DNA from: Penium margaritaceum | Taxonomy: Eukaryota; Streptophyta; Zygnematophyceae; Desmidiales; Peniaceae | Assembly: GCA_023375785.1 (NCBI GenBank) | Contig: SZWC01000034.1 | Location: 164,806-228,805 of the forward strand | DNA: 64,000 nt | Direction: 5' to 3' | Shown here: positions 10,549-21,249 of the stretch, piece by piece | Layout: each line of letters opens with the position of its first letter | Position numbering within the stretch: the first letter of the stretch is position 1 | Position numbers and translations under genes: made by a program | The notes under the pieces: generated by a model | What the model was told of the DNA's origin: nothing | Databases searched by the model: none | The model's input: only the letters and a program-made list of their open reading frames with translations

Positions 10549-11271
10549 GTTAATGATGTTTCGTTCATCCACCAGAGTATGGGGGGAGGAAGGAGCTGGG
10601 TCCCGGTTAAAGAGGAGGAAGGGGAGGTCAATGAATCATCCGACGGCCGCTCGATCGAGGAAAGAAATTGCGAGAAGGGCAGTTCAATTCCGGGAAGCAA
10701 CGGGGCGCGAAGGAAGATATTGCTGCGGACGCCGTGACCCGACCAGACCTGCCGAGAGGGAGGGAAGGCGGCCCGAGGCTGGCTTGATGGTAGCGGAACC
10801 GCGTCCGCACCTCAAAAGAAGGAGCGGTACTCAAGGCACCTTATCCAAAGGCGTTTTGATGTGCGAGCCGCGAAAGGGGCTAGCCAGCGGGATGGGATCT
10901 TGGGAAGCGGTGTGAGGAGAAGATAAGAAGAGGAGGACGAGAAGAGGACCGACTGTTGACGAGAACCGACTGCTAATGCAATACCGTTGATCCTGAGCTC
11001 CAAAGACGCTGAAGCTGACGGTGGAGCACTGACATTGGACGCTTCTGCTCCCGACTCGCGAGACGGCATTCACCATTGGCGAGCAACGTTGCTGACCCCT
11101 CGCCTGACCTGGGTGTGGGAGGCTGGCCCAGCAGCCGTCGGCCGGACTGAGAGATTGCTGTCCCTCAGTCAAACCAGACCGTCGAGCGGGACCCGCGTCC
11201 CGTCTCGCGACAAGTTAGAGCAGGGAAGCTAGACCGGATCAGGAGTGTAGGAGAAGTGTGCGTGTGAGAGG
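10549..11271 (+). other. Conserved 5' non-coding region of copy A2 (LTR or leader)
   Basis: Starts with TTAATGATGTTTCGTTCATC right after the satellite. The same start (TTAATGGTGTTTCATTCATC) is found at the outer end of copy A3 (58403 reading leftward), and the two stretches stay similar for about 700 bp. It is purine-rich with repeated GAGG and AAGG. It could be an LTR or a long leader. No second copy flanks the element, so I cannot set LTR limits. I did not find a clear primer-binding site. Confidence 0.5.
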
Positions 11272-11880
11272 GTGTACTGTCATCCACGGATGGGAAGGCT
11301 GTTTCGTGAGGAGCACATCACGGAGCCATCATGGCCTGGACTTGAGTTCCCACGGGAGCACCAGCCACCCAGCTCCAAGCGCGGTCCCCGAGACTCTCTA
11401 GTGTCCTTCTACGCCATCTGCAGCTGCTGCAATGTGTCTCGTCGGCTTGGCGCACGCACGGTTCTGGGAGTGATGCAATGGTTGCGTCATCCCGCCGATG
11501 GAGCCATGGAGCAGTTTTGGCAACCGTGGCAGCAGAGACTTGCACGCGACAACGAGCCCCACCGCGTGGAGAGCTGGCAGGAGGTCGCGCATGACGTCGG
11601 GCGGCGTGCTGCAGAGGCGCCTGAAGAGCGGGCCGAGGCGTACCGAGCATACCAGCGCTATCAGCAGGAGCTCGCCCGCCTGCGAGAGGAGGACTCGGCA
11701 CGTGCCCGTTCCCGTGCAGGTCGACATACTGACGGACCACTGGAGTTACATCGGGCCGTTCCACGAGCAAACAACGAAGGCGGCATACACCGCACGGTGC
11801 TTGTGCAAAGACCAGCACCGGTGGATGATCCGGTGACTCAGGAACCTTACGGTTTACTTGTTCTGCTTGGTGACGCCTAG
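11272..11880 (+). CDS. ORF1 of the A family, unknown function
   Basis: An uninterrupted frame of about 202 codons upstream of Gag. I do not recognise the family. The middle part is Glu/Arg/Gln/Ala-rich (helical; stretches such as RAEAYRAYQRYQQEL). A decayed homologue lies in copy A3 at 57073-57629; its last about 65 residues align well, ending in YGLRILLGDI versus YGLLVLLGDA here. Preservation of this frame in two copies supports a real protein, although A3 has frameshifts. Extra reading frames before Gag are uncommon in gypsy elements. It may lie inside the LTR if the LTR is long. Confidence 0.5.
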   Translation: MYCHPRMGRLFREEHITEPSWPGLEFPREHQPPSSKRGPRDSLVSFYAICSCCNVSRRLGARTVLGVMQWLRHPADGAMEQFWQPWQQRLARDNEPHRVESWQEVAHDVGRRAAEAPEERAEAYRAYQRYQQELARLREEDSARARSRAGRHTDGPLELHRAVPRANNEGGIHRTVLVQRPAPVDDPVTQEPYGLLVLLGDA

Positions 11881-12660
11881 GTTACTGATTGTGTGGTTAG
11901 GAGAGAAATGCTGATTGATTGTACTCCCTCTTTGGTTTGAAGGTAATTACTTTGATTGTTCAAAGTCATCTTGCTTGGGTTGTTAGGAGGAATTCTCTTA
12001 GCCAGTGTCATGTTGTCCGATGCATGATTGACCGTTGGTGATTAGTTAAAGTGAGTGAATCTAACAGTTAGAATAACCACACTAATTGTCATGAGATTAG
12101 TCAAAATCCCGGCCAGAGAAGTATGGGTCATTAGGAGAAGGAGGGTGTGTGTGTGATATATTCCAAGCACTAATTCGGTGGATGATCCGTCGAGTGATTA
12201 AGAAGAGTTACCCGGTCGATGAAACATGCTTTGATCAAACAGGAGCAAAAAGAGTGATACAGGATAGGGCAGAGTTGGAAAAGGAAAGTAAGCGGAGCCG
12301 TAGGGATAGCGCAGAACGAACGACATCCAAGGAGCTGATCCTCGTATGCTTTCAGACCCGATTCCGGCCAAAGGGGAAAAAGGGTATAGCAGCGTTAATG
12401 GTGCGGTGAGTGTGGACTCACTTGTTTTGTGCGACGAGTATGATATGCACCTGCAGATCAGTCTATGGTTCGGAGCGCGGTTCTCTAAGGAGGGAGCTGT
12501 CAAATCTTCCACCGGACGGAAGACACTGTAGGCGACCCGTCACCGTAACCCCAACGATTCCCCTGATAACGGTGGTGTCTCCCTGCCAACCTACGAGGCG
12601 TGAGGATAGAGCGACCGTGCCGGTAAATCAGTTGGCTGTACCATTGGCAACATAAGGATG
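11881..12660. other. Non-coding spacer between ORF1 and Gag, copy A2
   Basis: AT-richer than its neighbours, with a short GT run near 12147 and a GGTGGATGATCC word near 12177. The second half is similar to 56348-56900 of copy A3 in inverse orientation, including the boundary region before the Gag ATG. It holds short open frames (12149-12409, 12346-12531) that are not preserved. Likely leader sequence. No terminator or RNA gene is seen. Confidence 0.5.
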
Positions 12661-15461
12661 AGCCCCAACGCACTCTATGTCTCCGAAAAAGAAAGGATGA
12701 GGCGAACCGCCGCCGTGCGTCATTACGAGAGAAGCCCAGAAGATCCTCCGGGGCTCAATCCTAAATTTGAGTGGGATCCGGTGGATGATCAGTCCCCGCA
12801 ATTGTATAATGAAGGAGACAAGACGGACCTCAACGAAGAAGAAAAATTTCACCTGCGACGGCCTGAGGAACTCCGTGAATAGAAGGCTATCCGACAGGCA
12901 CGGTTGGCCAATCCCTCCCAAGAGGACACGGAGGAAGACGACATGCGCCACCCAGACGGGCAGCACGACTCCATGCAGGTGAACAACTATGTATCAAACG
13001 AAGAGCATGAGCTTGAGGCGGACGAAGGGCCCGTCTTGCTCCATACAGTCACGACGCCAGATGGAATGACCGTTTACAAGGCACTGGACATGACGCCAAT
13101 GCAGGACGCACCGCGGCGCCTTGACTTATCTACCCCAAGGGCGTCCTCACCTGCACCTATTGTCACCCATAACGAGGATTGTGCAGACTTGGACGTTGCC
13201 CAGGAGGACCAAGCAGAGGAAGAAGAAGTATCGTTGGATCACCCTTTGGTGCATGCCTTACACGCCCTACATCAACCCGTCACCTTCTGTCCTCGGGCAT
13301 TCCCCTCTCGTCCAACCATTCACCCTCGTCGACCGGCCTCGGACAGCGGTGTGTCTCCACCACGAACAAAGAGGACCTTGGAGGCGGTGGGACAATGGCC
13401 AAGGAAAACCCGACGGGAAGGCCCATCCATCGTGACTTCACGTCATCCAGATGCTGGACAACAACTCCAACACCAGCAGCAAACGAGCAAGGCATCCTCC
13501 ATTTTGGGAGCGTCGCACCGCCGAGAAGTCCCGGCTCAAGGAGGAATCAATGCTTCATCCACGGCCGGACCCACCAGACAAGTACGAGCCTTGGGGGACA
13601 CACACATCCCGACAAGGGCTCCGTCAACCAAATATACCGTACCACCTATCCAGTCAAAGATGCAATCATCTCATCATCAAGCAAGCAAGACATCGGCCAC
13701 ACCTGCGGCAGGAATACTCGAGGAAAGACCCCAAGTGACGGTTGGTTCAACCGGACCTGGGCAAGGATATGTGGCTCATGGAGGCAAGCAGTACACCGTA
13801 CGAGTACAAGCAAGTTCCGCAAGACAACACATGGGAAGTTTTGGACTGGGAGGAACCGATGCAGGAAGTGCTCGACCAAGGGGAGTAGTAGTCGCTTCAT
13901 CGGCTGGTACTAGGGCAGTTGGCCTGGCGCAAGCACATCGACCCCACCTGGGGGCCCCGCCACGGGCGCAGGTGCTAATGGTGCCTCCGTAGGAACTGAC
14001 TTTGAACCCAGCGGCGAAGGCTTCTTACACTCTCCCAAAGCCCAACGTCTTCAAGGCTGAACCAGAGGAGGACCCGACCATGTGGCTGTTCAAGTTGGGC
14101 ACTTGTCTCGATTATGGGTTGTTATCTCCTGACTACATTGTCCCAGCGGTGCACCTAGCGCTACAATGGAAAGCTTTGGAGTGGTTCACTGCACAGCATA
14201 AGAAACGTCCTTTTGCTGACTTTGATGATTTGGCGAATAGGATGACCAAGCGTTTCGACATCATGAGCCTAGAAGAAGTAGAGCTCCACATTCGTACCAT
14301 CTGCATGAAGGCTGGAGAAAACATCAAGTTACACAACGACAAGTTTACCAAGATCTCGGTGTGATGTGTCGACATACCATTGCGCATGAGTAAGGAGTAT
14401 TACCGGGATTCTCTTGTCTCGGCGATCGCTAACACATTGGATTTACGACAGTTGAGCACACTGGACGCACTGAAGGAGGAAGCTGAACATTAGCAAAGGG
14501 AAATCAAACGACGAGCGACTCGAGAACAGTTTGCTCCAAAGGAACATGTGGCCCTACTATTCGCATGCCTACAGGAGCTTCAACACCCAACCTGATGAAC
14601 CCCCATAACTACCCACCTGAGAGTTGCTATAGATGCAGAGAATTCACCCATCGGCACTAAGAATGTCCCAATTCTACCCTAATGCTAGGCGTGCCACCCA
14701 CAGGAAGACAATACCAAGGACGCGGACCAGTTGGACCAGGACCTGCCGCTACACGGCAAGCTGTTCGTCCCAACATCACCGCGCGTCCCTCTGGTCCGGT
14801 GGGCAATGGGCCGGCGCAATGGAAGGCGTATGCGCAGCAAAGGGAGACGGGAGAGACACTAGCTGCTACTCAACCATCTACCTCAGACACGCATGTACGG
14901 AATGTGAAGCTCAGTCTTCCCCGCTCCGAATAACACACCTTGGAGACTCCCCCAACGGCTGAAAAACGAGAACTGGTCACGGTGGCTCAAGTACAAGGTG
15001 TGGAAGGATGGTCGATTCTGGAGATGTATGAGCGCATGCGCCAGTACAAAGAGCAACAGGAACGTGCTGAAGCAGACCTGCAAACATGTGTCGAATCGCG
15101 CTCGACTCGGTTACCAAGTCAGATTTCAGCGATGTCCCCGAAGCCCCCACCCGAACCGCGCTCGCGCCCTCCAAGGGGTCCCACGCCTCCACATTGCCAA
15201 AGGGTGACCTTTGCGCCTTCAGCATGCAACGAGCCCACGGCAAGTGCCCTGACCTCCTTCCACCGCCCCTTTTAGGAGAGATCCGCGGGAGAGTATCTAC
15301 AGAAAAATCCCACCTGTCTCCCGGACTTCACAGCGGTTCTGCAAGAATACGCCGAAAAGCTTCGACCAGCCAGCATTCGGCTTAGCTGCACTCAGGCCCC
15401 ACATGACCAACTCAGCCGGGTAGCCATTAGAGCTGAACCTGACACATGGGGGTGGCGGCCC
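12661..15461 (+). pseudogene. Gag polyprotein, copy A2
   Basis: The start at ATG 12661 is supported by copy A3, which has the same N-terminus at 56347 (MSPxA..., then ERMRR). The frame continues to 14550 with stops at 12880 (TAG; A3 has Trp), 13990 (TAG; A1 has CAG), 14362 (TGA; A1 has CGA) and 14491 (TAG, shared with A1). A 1-bp deletion near 14551 shifts the frame. Order: acidic N-terminal segment, Pro-rich linker, capsid core (14020-14490) and a zinc knuckle at 14625-14666 whose reading contains a TAA between the His and the last Cys. A Pro-rich tail follows. The protein would form the particle core; this copy cannot make it. Confidence 0.8.
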
Positions 15462-16590
15462 ATGCCCCTTCCACCACCACGAACACAAGCTCCCCACCAT
15501 GAAGTGGCTAGTTGTTATGTGTTGATATGTGGCAAGAAGTTCCTAGCAATCATCGCCCTTGGCGCCACCCATACCACGGTGACACTTCAAGTCCTGCAAG
15601 AAGTTGACTGGCAGCACAATATTCAACCAACAACCAAGGTGTTCGCGAATGCATCCGGCAACATGGCCGCAGGTTACGGTGTTGTGCGTGGATGACCTTC
15701 CCCTGCAGGTGGGCCTCATCCACGAAGTTGTGCGGGTGCAGGTCACGGTGGCCAGCACCTACAATGTCCTACTAGGAACACATTATCTCATCCCCCGACA
15801 AGCGGGCCTGTTCTATGCGGACGGAGTCATGCAGTTGACGTCATCAGGGTCTACCAACTGTACAGCTCTGATTGTGGGCCCAAGGACGTCAATGCCTACG
15901 AAGTTCGGTCACCCCTTCTCCCTGGAAGAAGCCCGTGCTGAAGACCATGCAGCCAGGAATTCTATCTTGGCATTCCCCAAGCATGATGCTCCTCCCGTGA
16001 TTGCGCCACAAGTCGAGGAAGAAGAGATGATGGATTGCACACCCACATCCCAGTAGCCATGCCCTGAACGAGCACAAGCTACTCCAACGGATGATCGACC
16101 GCAGCTCTTCATGGGATTGATACCCAAACCGTCAGCAGAATCCCCCACATGGCCGTTCCTTCCCACGACAGAACGCCAACCTGCTGACCTCAGCCGGGCC
16201 TCGATCACCTCACCTCATCCAGGGCCTCTTCAGGTGTTGAGCCGTCCACTTGTACCAGTAACCGCGTAGCCAACAATACCAAACGATCTTGCCGAGGAGG
16301 CGAAGCGTAAAGGGAAAATGCTGGTGTGTGACAACGACACTGCCATCTGTGAAGATGTGAGTTCAAAAGACTCAGACAAAGAACCCATGAGTGATGTCGG
16401 CTGTCTAGGCCTCCATGATGAGCCACCTCCACGTCAACCAAAGGCCCTCACTATCTCCCCATGTGGCTCCCGCAATTTCAACTTGCATGTATTTGATTAT
16501 TGGGATCTAGACCCTGATCTCGATGCTTGTCTGGTGGAGGATGAAGAACTGCCACCACCCACAGTCCCACATTCCCAATGATGGGACCAC
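15462..16590 (+). pseudogene. Protease and acidic linker, copy A2
   Basis: The retropepsin-like segment starts around ALGATHTT (about 15560-15580) and continues, after a frame change, to YNVLLGTHYLIPRQ (about 15760-15800). As in copy A1, the Asp-Thr-Gly triad is not intact. Stops at 16054 (TAG; A1 has CAG) and 16267 (TAG; A1 has CAG) break the linker. The segment is collinear with A1 3035-4180. Confidence 0.65.
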
Positions 16591-18187
16591 ATGCTCCATG
16601 AGCGCCTAAGAGAGGAGCGGAGGCAGGAAGTCAAGGAGCTTCTCATCTACCATGAAGAACTTTTTGCAGGCAAGTCAACGGAGATCGGAGCAGTCGACAT
16701 GGTCCATGTCATTAACACAGGAGATGCACTTGCACATAAGCAGAAGGCTCGACGCCTGCTCTAGGACCAGAAGGACATCATCAATGAGGGCTTGTATGAG
16801 CGCAAGAACAGGGCGTGATTGTCAAAGTGAAAAGCCCATGGCGCTCCAATCTAGTGATTGTGGGGAAACTAGACAGCACAAAACGGTTTTGTGTTGACTT
16901 CCGTGACCTCAACAAGGTCACCATTGAGGATGCTTATCCCATGCCACTCATTGTCGACATCTAAGAAGGACAGCGTAGAAATAGTTGGTTTGCTGAGCTT
17001 GACGTCAAATCTGCCAGTCACACTTTTCCTATGGATCGAACCTCTATGCTGAAGACGGCCTTCATCACCCCGGACGGGCTATATGCCTTCACCGTACGCC
17101 CTTCGGATTGCACAATGCCAATGCTAAGTTTCAACGCGTAATGGACCAAGTGCTACGCAATGTTCCCAATGCATGTTGTTACGTGGATGACTTCATGGTC
17201 GCTGCGTTTAGCTTCCAAGAGCTGATTGCTTTGCTTGATGCTGTATTTTCGGTCCTACGCTCCGCAAACCTTCGTTAAAAAGCCGCTAAGTGTGTCATCG
17301 GGGTGGTGAGGATGGAGTTCCTGAGGTTTATCATCAGTGCACAAGGAATATCTACAGACCCAGTCAAGATTGCAGCCGTCCGTGAGTGGAAGCGCCCAAT
17401 TACATCATCCCAGGTCAAGATCTTCTTGGGGTTTGTCAGCTTCTACCGCAAGTTCGTCCGTGATCATGCTACAATTTTTTGTCCTTTGTAGCGCCTCATT
17501 CACCAAGATGAACCCTTTGAGTGGACGGAGGCCTGCCAGCTCGCATGGGTTGAGATTAAGCATCGCCTTATCACGGTGCCGATGCTGGAATTCCCAAACT
17601 TCAATTTGCCGATATTCAGCACAACAGAGTTCTCACAGGAAGGTATTGGGGCTATCCTGTTTCAACGCGGAGACGACGACATGATGAGGGTGGTTTGCTA
17701 CGGCAGCCGTGCGCTCAACGGCGCAGAAGCTAAGTATCCTTCTATGAAAGGAGAATGTCTGGCGGTCTTATGGGCTATCCAGTTCTACAGAGGTTACGTC
17801 CAGAATGGGAGACCCTTCACCATCCTCATAGATCATTAGGCCCTCTAATGGCTGCTTACGACGTAAAACCACGAGGGAATTCTTGGCAAATGGGCCCTAC
17901 TTTTACAAGGACACAACCTCACGATCAAATATCATCCAGCATTCGCAAACCGCAATGCAGATGCTCTTAGCCGATTACTACGTGAAGGGTGGAAGGACCG
18001 CAGCTCCCACAAAACACCATCATATGGAGGTGGACCACCTCCGCACGAGCCCCCTCCTGGTGGAACTGTTCTGTTTCAAGGCCAGGCGCACGACCTCACC
18101 GCTGAGGAGTACCATTGGGCATACCCTCTTGAGGACTTCCCTCAATAGGACATGAACGTAGGCGACATCAACGTGCAATTAAGAACC
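16591..18187 (+). pseudogene. Reverse transcriptase and RNase H, copy A2
   Basis: Collinear with A1 4182-5756. The active site YVDD is encoded at 17180-17191. Damage: TAG at 16762 (shared with A1), TAA at 16962 (A1 has CAA), a 1-bp deletion near 17092 compared with A1, an in-frame stop near 17276, TAG at 17837 (A1 has CAG) and TAA at 17846 (shared). RNase H is readable at 17576-17839 with the Asp of the first strand replaced (FSTTEFSQEG versus TTDFSQEG in A1) but the Glu of GECLAVLWAI kept. The copy ends where Copia B begins. Confidence 0.85.
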
Positions 18188-18652
18188 TGTCAGAAATAAA
18201 GAAGATAAACCAGCACAAAGACCGGAACACATCCGAGCACCCACAATAAAAGAACCGCACGAATCTCAACGGACACGCACAACCAAGATCCGTGTACCAA
18301 CACTATCATGTCCTGAAGTCCCGGAGAAACCCGACAAGCCGCACTCCGGCGAAACCATCTTAACACGTCTCTCGAAGACACAAACTAGCGCTTCCACCTC
18401 GCAGGGGTCCTAGCGAAGCCCAAGAAACACAACTTTAAGGTAGCTTAGATCAATGTACTCTTGCTTCCACTGTTTGATTAATCAATCATTTCTCTCCATC
18501 ACTCTCGCAGCTGTCATCAGTTCCATCCTCGGTCAACTGCGTGTCTCGCATCGCTCACCTCTAGAACCTGTTACTTCCAATCTGCTCAACGTGTGCCAAA
18601 CAGCACCACGAGCCTTCCCGTGTTGCACTCGCCTCTCCTCAAAATCCTGACA
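18188..18652 (+). repeat. 5' LTR of Copia B
   Basis: Begins TGTCAGAAATAAAG and ends AAAATCCTGACA directly before the PBS, giving the standard TG...CA ends and the inverted words TGTCAG/CTGACA. Length 465 bp. No partner LTR exists in the window. Confidence 0.85.
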
Positions 18653-18664
18653 TGGTATCAGAGC
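18653..18664 (+). promoter_or_regulatory. Primer-binding site, initiator Met tRNA
   Basis: TGGTATCAGAGC follows the LTR with no spacer. It is complementary to the 3' end of plant initiator Met tRNA, the usual primer of plant Copia elements. Confidence 0.95.
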
Positions 18665-18696
18665 ATTAGGTTTTCAGCCCTGGTTGACAAGCCACC

Positions 18697-20740
18697 ATGA
18701 TTCTAGTGATATTCTTCACAATCGCAACTGTGCTTGTTCGCCTCCTTCCACCTCGCGCCGCGCCAGACAATGACAGTACGGACGGTGACACCGCATCTGA
18801 GTCCTCCATTCTTGATGTCACACATGTCTCCATTCAAGATGGAGAACCTCCTCCGCTGACTCTTCTCGCAACATCTGATTCCCTCTACATTGAACAAATT
18901 ATCGACTCAGGATGTGCTATTCATGCTCTCAAAGGTGCTGACGTCACCACACCACTGGCAACACCAGTAACCATCACCGGTGCCACCAAAGGAATGACAT
19001 TACGCTGCCACTACTCCGCTGCTCTGACATCTCCGGCAGCACCAAGTGGAAAGATCCGGGGTTACTAAGGGTGATACCAAGTCCAGGAGACTCGAGAGAC
19101 AGACTTAGGATTCCGAGTCTGGACTCGAACTCACGAGTCCGAGTCTGCCACTGAGCCTAGACTCGGACTCGCAAGTCTGGTCTCGAGTCCATGATGTTCT
19201 AATGTTACCTTAAAACACTATACATAGCAATGCATTATGAAGCAATATGACCTAGAAGGTGACATAAATTGATGAGGGATAGCAAAAACATGCATGACAA
19301 CATAAAAAAGTGTGGAATAGGCTTCAGTATTACTGTGTTACAATCAAGGACTCGCGAGTCCAAGTCCGCTTGGACTCGCGAGTCCAAGACTCGCGAGTCC
19401 AAGACTTGCGAGTCCTGGACTCGGACTCGCAAGTCCAAGTCCAGGACTGGACTCGGACTCGCAAGTCTGAGTCCAAGGCTGGACTTGGGATTCTGGACTC
19501 GGTATCACCCTTAGGGGTTACCATACCCCTGATCTACAACACAATATTCTCTCTGTTCATCAACTCCAAAAGCAAGGTGTAAACATCTTCTTGCCCGCCT
19601 ATGGTTCGGAAGCCCAATTGACGACAGCTGATAACAAACCGCTGGCAACCTTCACAGTTCGCAACAACCTCTATTGACTGCATATTCCTCACACAACAGC
19701 AATATTTGCTGTTGAAGCCGACACTCAACCCTCCACTTGCGACTGTCGCAGCCTCTCACATCCTCTACTCCTACACCATCACCGCCTTGGTCATCCAAAT
19801 TTCAATACGCTTCTCCGTCTTCAGGCCAAAAATATGGTAAAAGGCCTGCCAGTGCTCTCACCACTAACTCGTCTTGCAGGACCACCTTGCACTGCTTGTA
19901 GTCTTGGGAAATTTAAAGCATCCCCTCATCCTCCTCAAGCCGCTCGCGCATCAAGACCTCTCAACATCCTCCACATGGATCTTGTGGGACGAATTCGTCC
20001 CACCTCCCTTCAAGGCTATGAGTACTTCCTCACCATTGTGGACGACCATTCTCAGTTCGGCGCCACAATTCCTCTCAATTCTAAATCCAATGCCAAGCCT
20101 GCTTTCATCAAGTGGTCAAAGTATCAGATGAGCCGCCTCTACCGGTCCATTGGCAAAATCTGGACAGACATAGGTGGTGAGTTCCTATCTCATGAGCTCC
20201 GAGAATTCCTGGCAGAACTCGGCATTGGGCATGAGATGAGTGTCCCATAAGCACCAAAGCAGAACGGAATGGCAGAAAGACGGAATGGTGTCCTGGTCGT
20301 TCTCAAACGCATTCTACTTGTGCATGCCGGAGCACCAGAAACCTTCTGGACCTATGCACTTCGCTATGCCACTAGGGTACACAACTATTATCCAGCCAAG
20401 CATCTTCTTGACATCACCCCAGCAGAACTCTAGCTGGGATACAAGCCAGATGTCTCCAAACTTCGAGTCTATGGTTCTACAGCCTACGTCCTACTCAATA
20501 AAGCTGACACAGCTCACTCGCATCTCTCCAAGGTTGGGCCACGAGCCTCGTGCCACATATTTGCGGGATTCGCCCTCAACTCCACTGGCTACTTATTCTA
20601 CGAACCTGACCTTAAACGGGAAACCTGCAGCACAGATGTTTATTTTGATGAAATTACTCCTTTCTTCCGGCAATCAGCGCCAATCTCCACTACTCCTCTT
20701 ACCTGGACACTCTTTCCAGAACAAGCTGCAGTGCCCATAA
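18697..20740 (+). pseudogene. Copia protease and integrase, element B
   Basis: The frame open at 18697-19065 holds a Copia protease start, with the catalytic motif IIDSG at about 18898-18912. The hAT-like element interrupts it at 19066-19513. Without that insert the same frame continues through the Copia pre-integrase motif (LSVHQL). The integrase is visible at 19834-20250: a zinc-domain Cys pair (CTAC), then HMDLVG with the first Asp, TIVDDHSQF, and WTDIGGEF with the second Asp, where Asn of the usual TDNGGEF is Ile. It continues, broken by stops and a frame change, to about 20740. A TGA at about 19676 and a TAA at 20248 add damage. Confidence 0.8.
19066..19513. mobile_element. hAT-like non-autonomous element 1 (448 bp)
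   Basis: Perfect 13-bp terminal inverted repeats (TAAGGGTGATACC at 19066-19078, GGTATCACCCTTA at 19501-19513) are flanked by a perfect 8-bp target duplication GGGGTTAC (19058-19065 and 19514-19521). The 8-bp duplication and the TAAGG end fit the hAT superfamily. It has no transposase. Its interior is built of many partly palindromic words of the type GACTCGCGAGTCC, in both orientations, at about 19085-19195 and 19345-19500. A related element lies at 44097-44423. Confidence 0.9.
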
Positions 20741-21249
20741 CTCCTGCCACCTTACCTCCAGCAGTCGCTCCTGCCACACCAGCAACTCCTCCAAAAGCAT
20801 CCACTCCACCAACCCTCTCTCATACACACACTCCCACACAATCACGACCAATGGGACTACCACCACTCACTCCTCTCACTCCTGACGACGATTTCGAAAC
20901 CGTCTCATAACATCTGCCAACACTCAGATGACCACTTCCTCCAGCAGCAGCAGTCCCTCCTCCAGCCGCAGCAGCACCAGCACCAACAACAACAGTAGCA
21001 GACACTAAAGAAACTGCAGTGGCCACAGCCTCTGGGGCACCAGTCCCAAGAATGACACCAGCAGTAGAACCAGTGCTCCGACAGTCTACCAGAAACAGAG
21101 CAGCAGCCTCGCTTATCACCCTAACCGACACAGACGGAGACCTTGACATCCAGGAAGATCGCCAGGTGGAGCTTATTCGAGCCTCCTTCCTGCCCTCCTG
21201 GATTGCAGCTGGAGATGGTCTCAACTCTCTTTGACGACCAACTCCTCCC
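20741..21249 (+). pseudogene. Pol linker between integrase and RT, element B
   Basis: A Pro/Thr/Ala-rich stretch with CAGCAGCA-type repeats near 20940-21000 and an open frame at 21019-21234. This is the expected position of the variable linker between Copia integrase and reverse transcriptase. No domain is seen. Confidence 0.55.

Larger units (their letters stand above)
10549..18187 (+). mobile_element. Ty3/gypsy-type retroelement copy A2, 3'-truncated
   Basis: This copy keeps the 5' end that A1 lost: purine-rich 5' region (10549-11271), ORF1 (11272-11880), non-coding spacer, Gag from ATG 12661, protease, RT and RNase H. It matches A1 closely from about 13725 to 18187 (A1 1295-5756), and matches A3 on the minus strand from its 5' end into Gag. 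The match to A1 stops after AAGAACC, exactly where the LTR of Copia element B begins, and the remaining 3' part is not found after B. It has many stops and at least two 1-bp deletions (near 14551 and 17092). Confidence 0.85.

Noticed and set aside
1544-17848. TAG codons at Gln positions as a sign of a reassigned genetic code
   Set aside because: TGA and TAA also interrupt frames, sister copies have CAG or CGA at most of these sites, and decay by C-to-T change explains the pattern.
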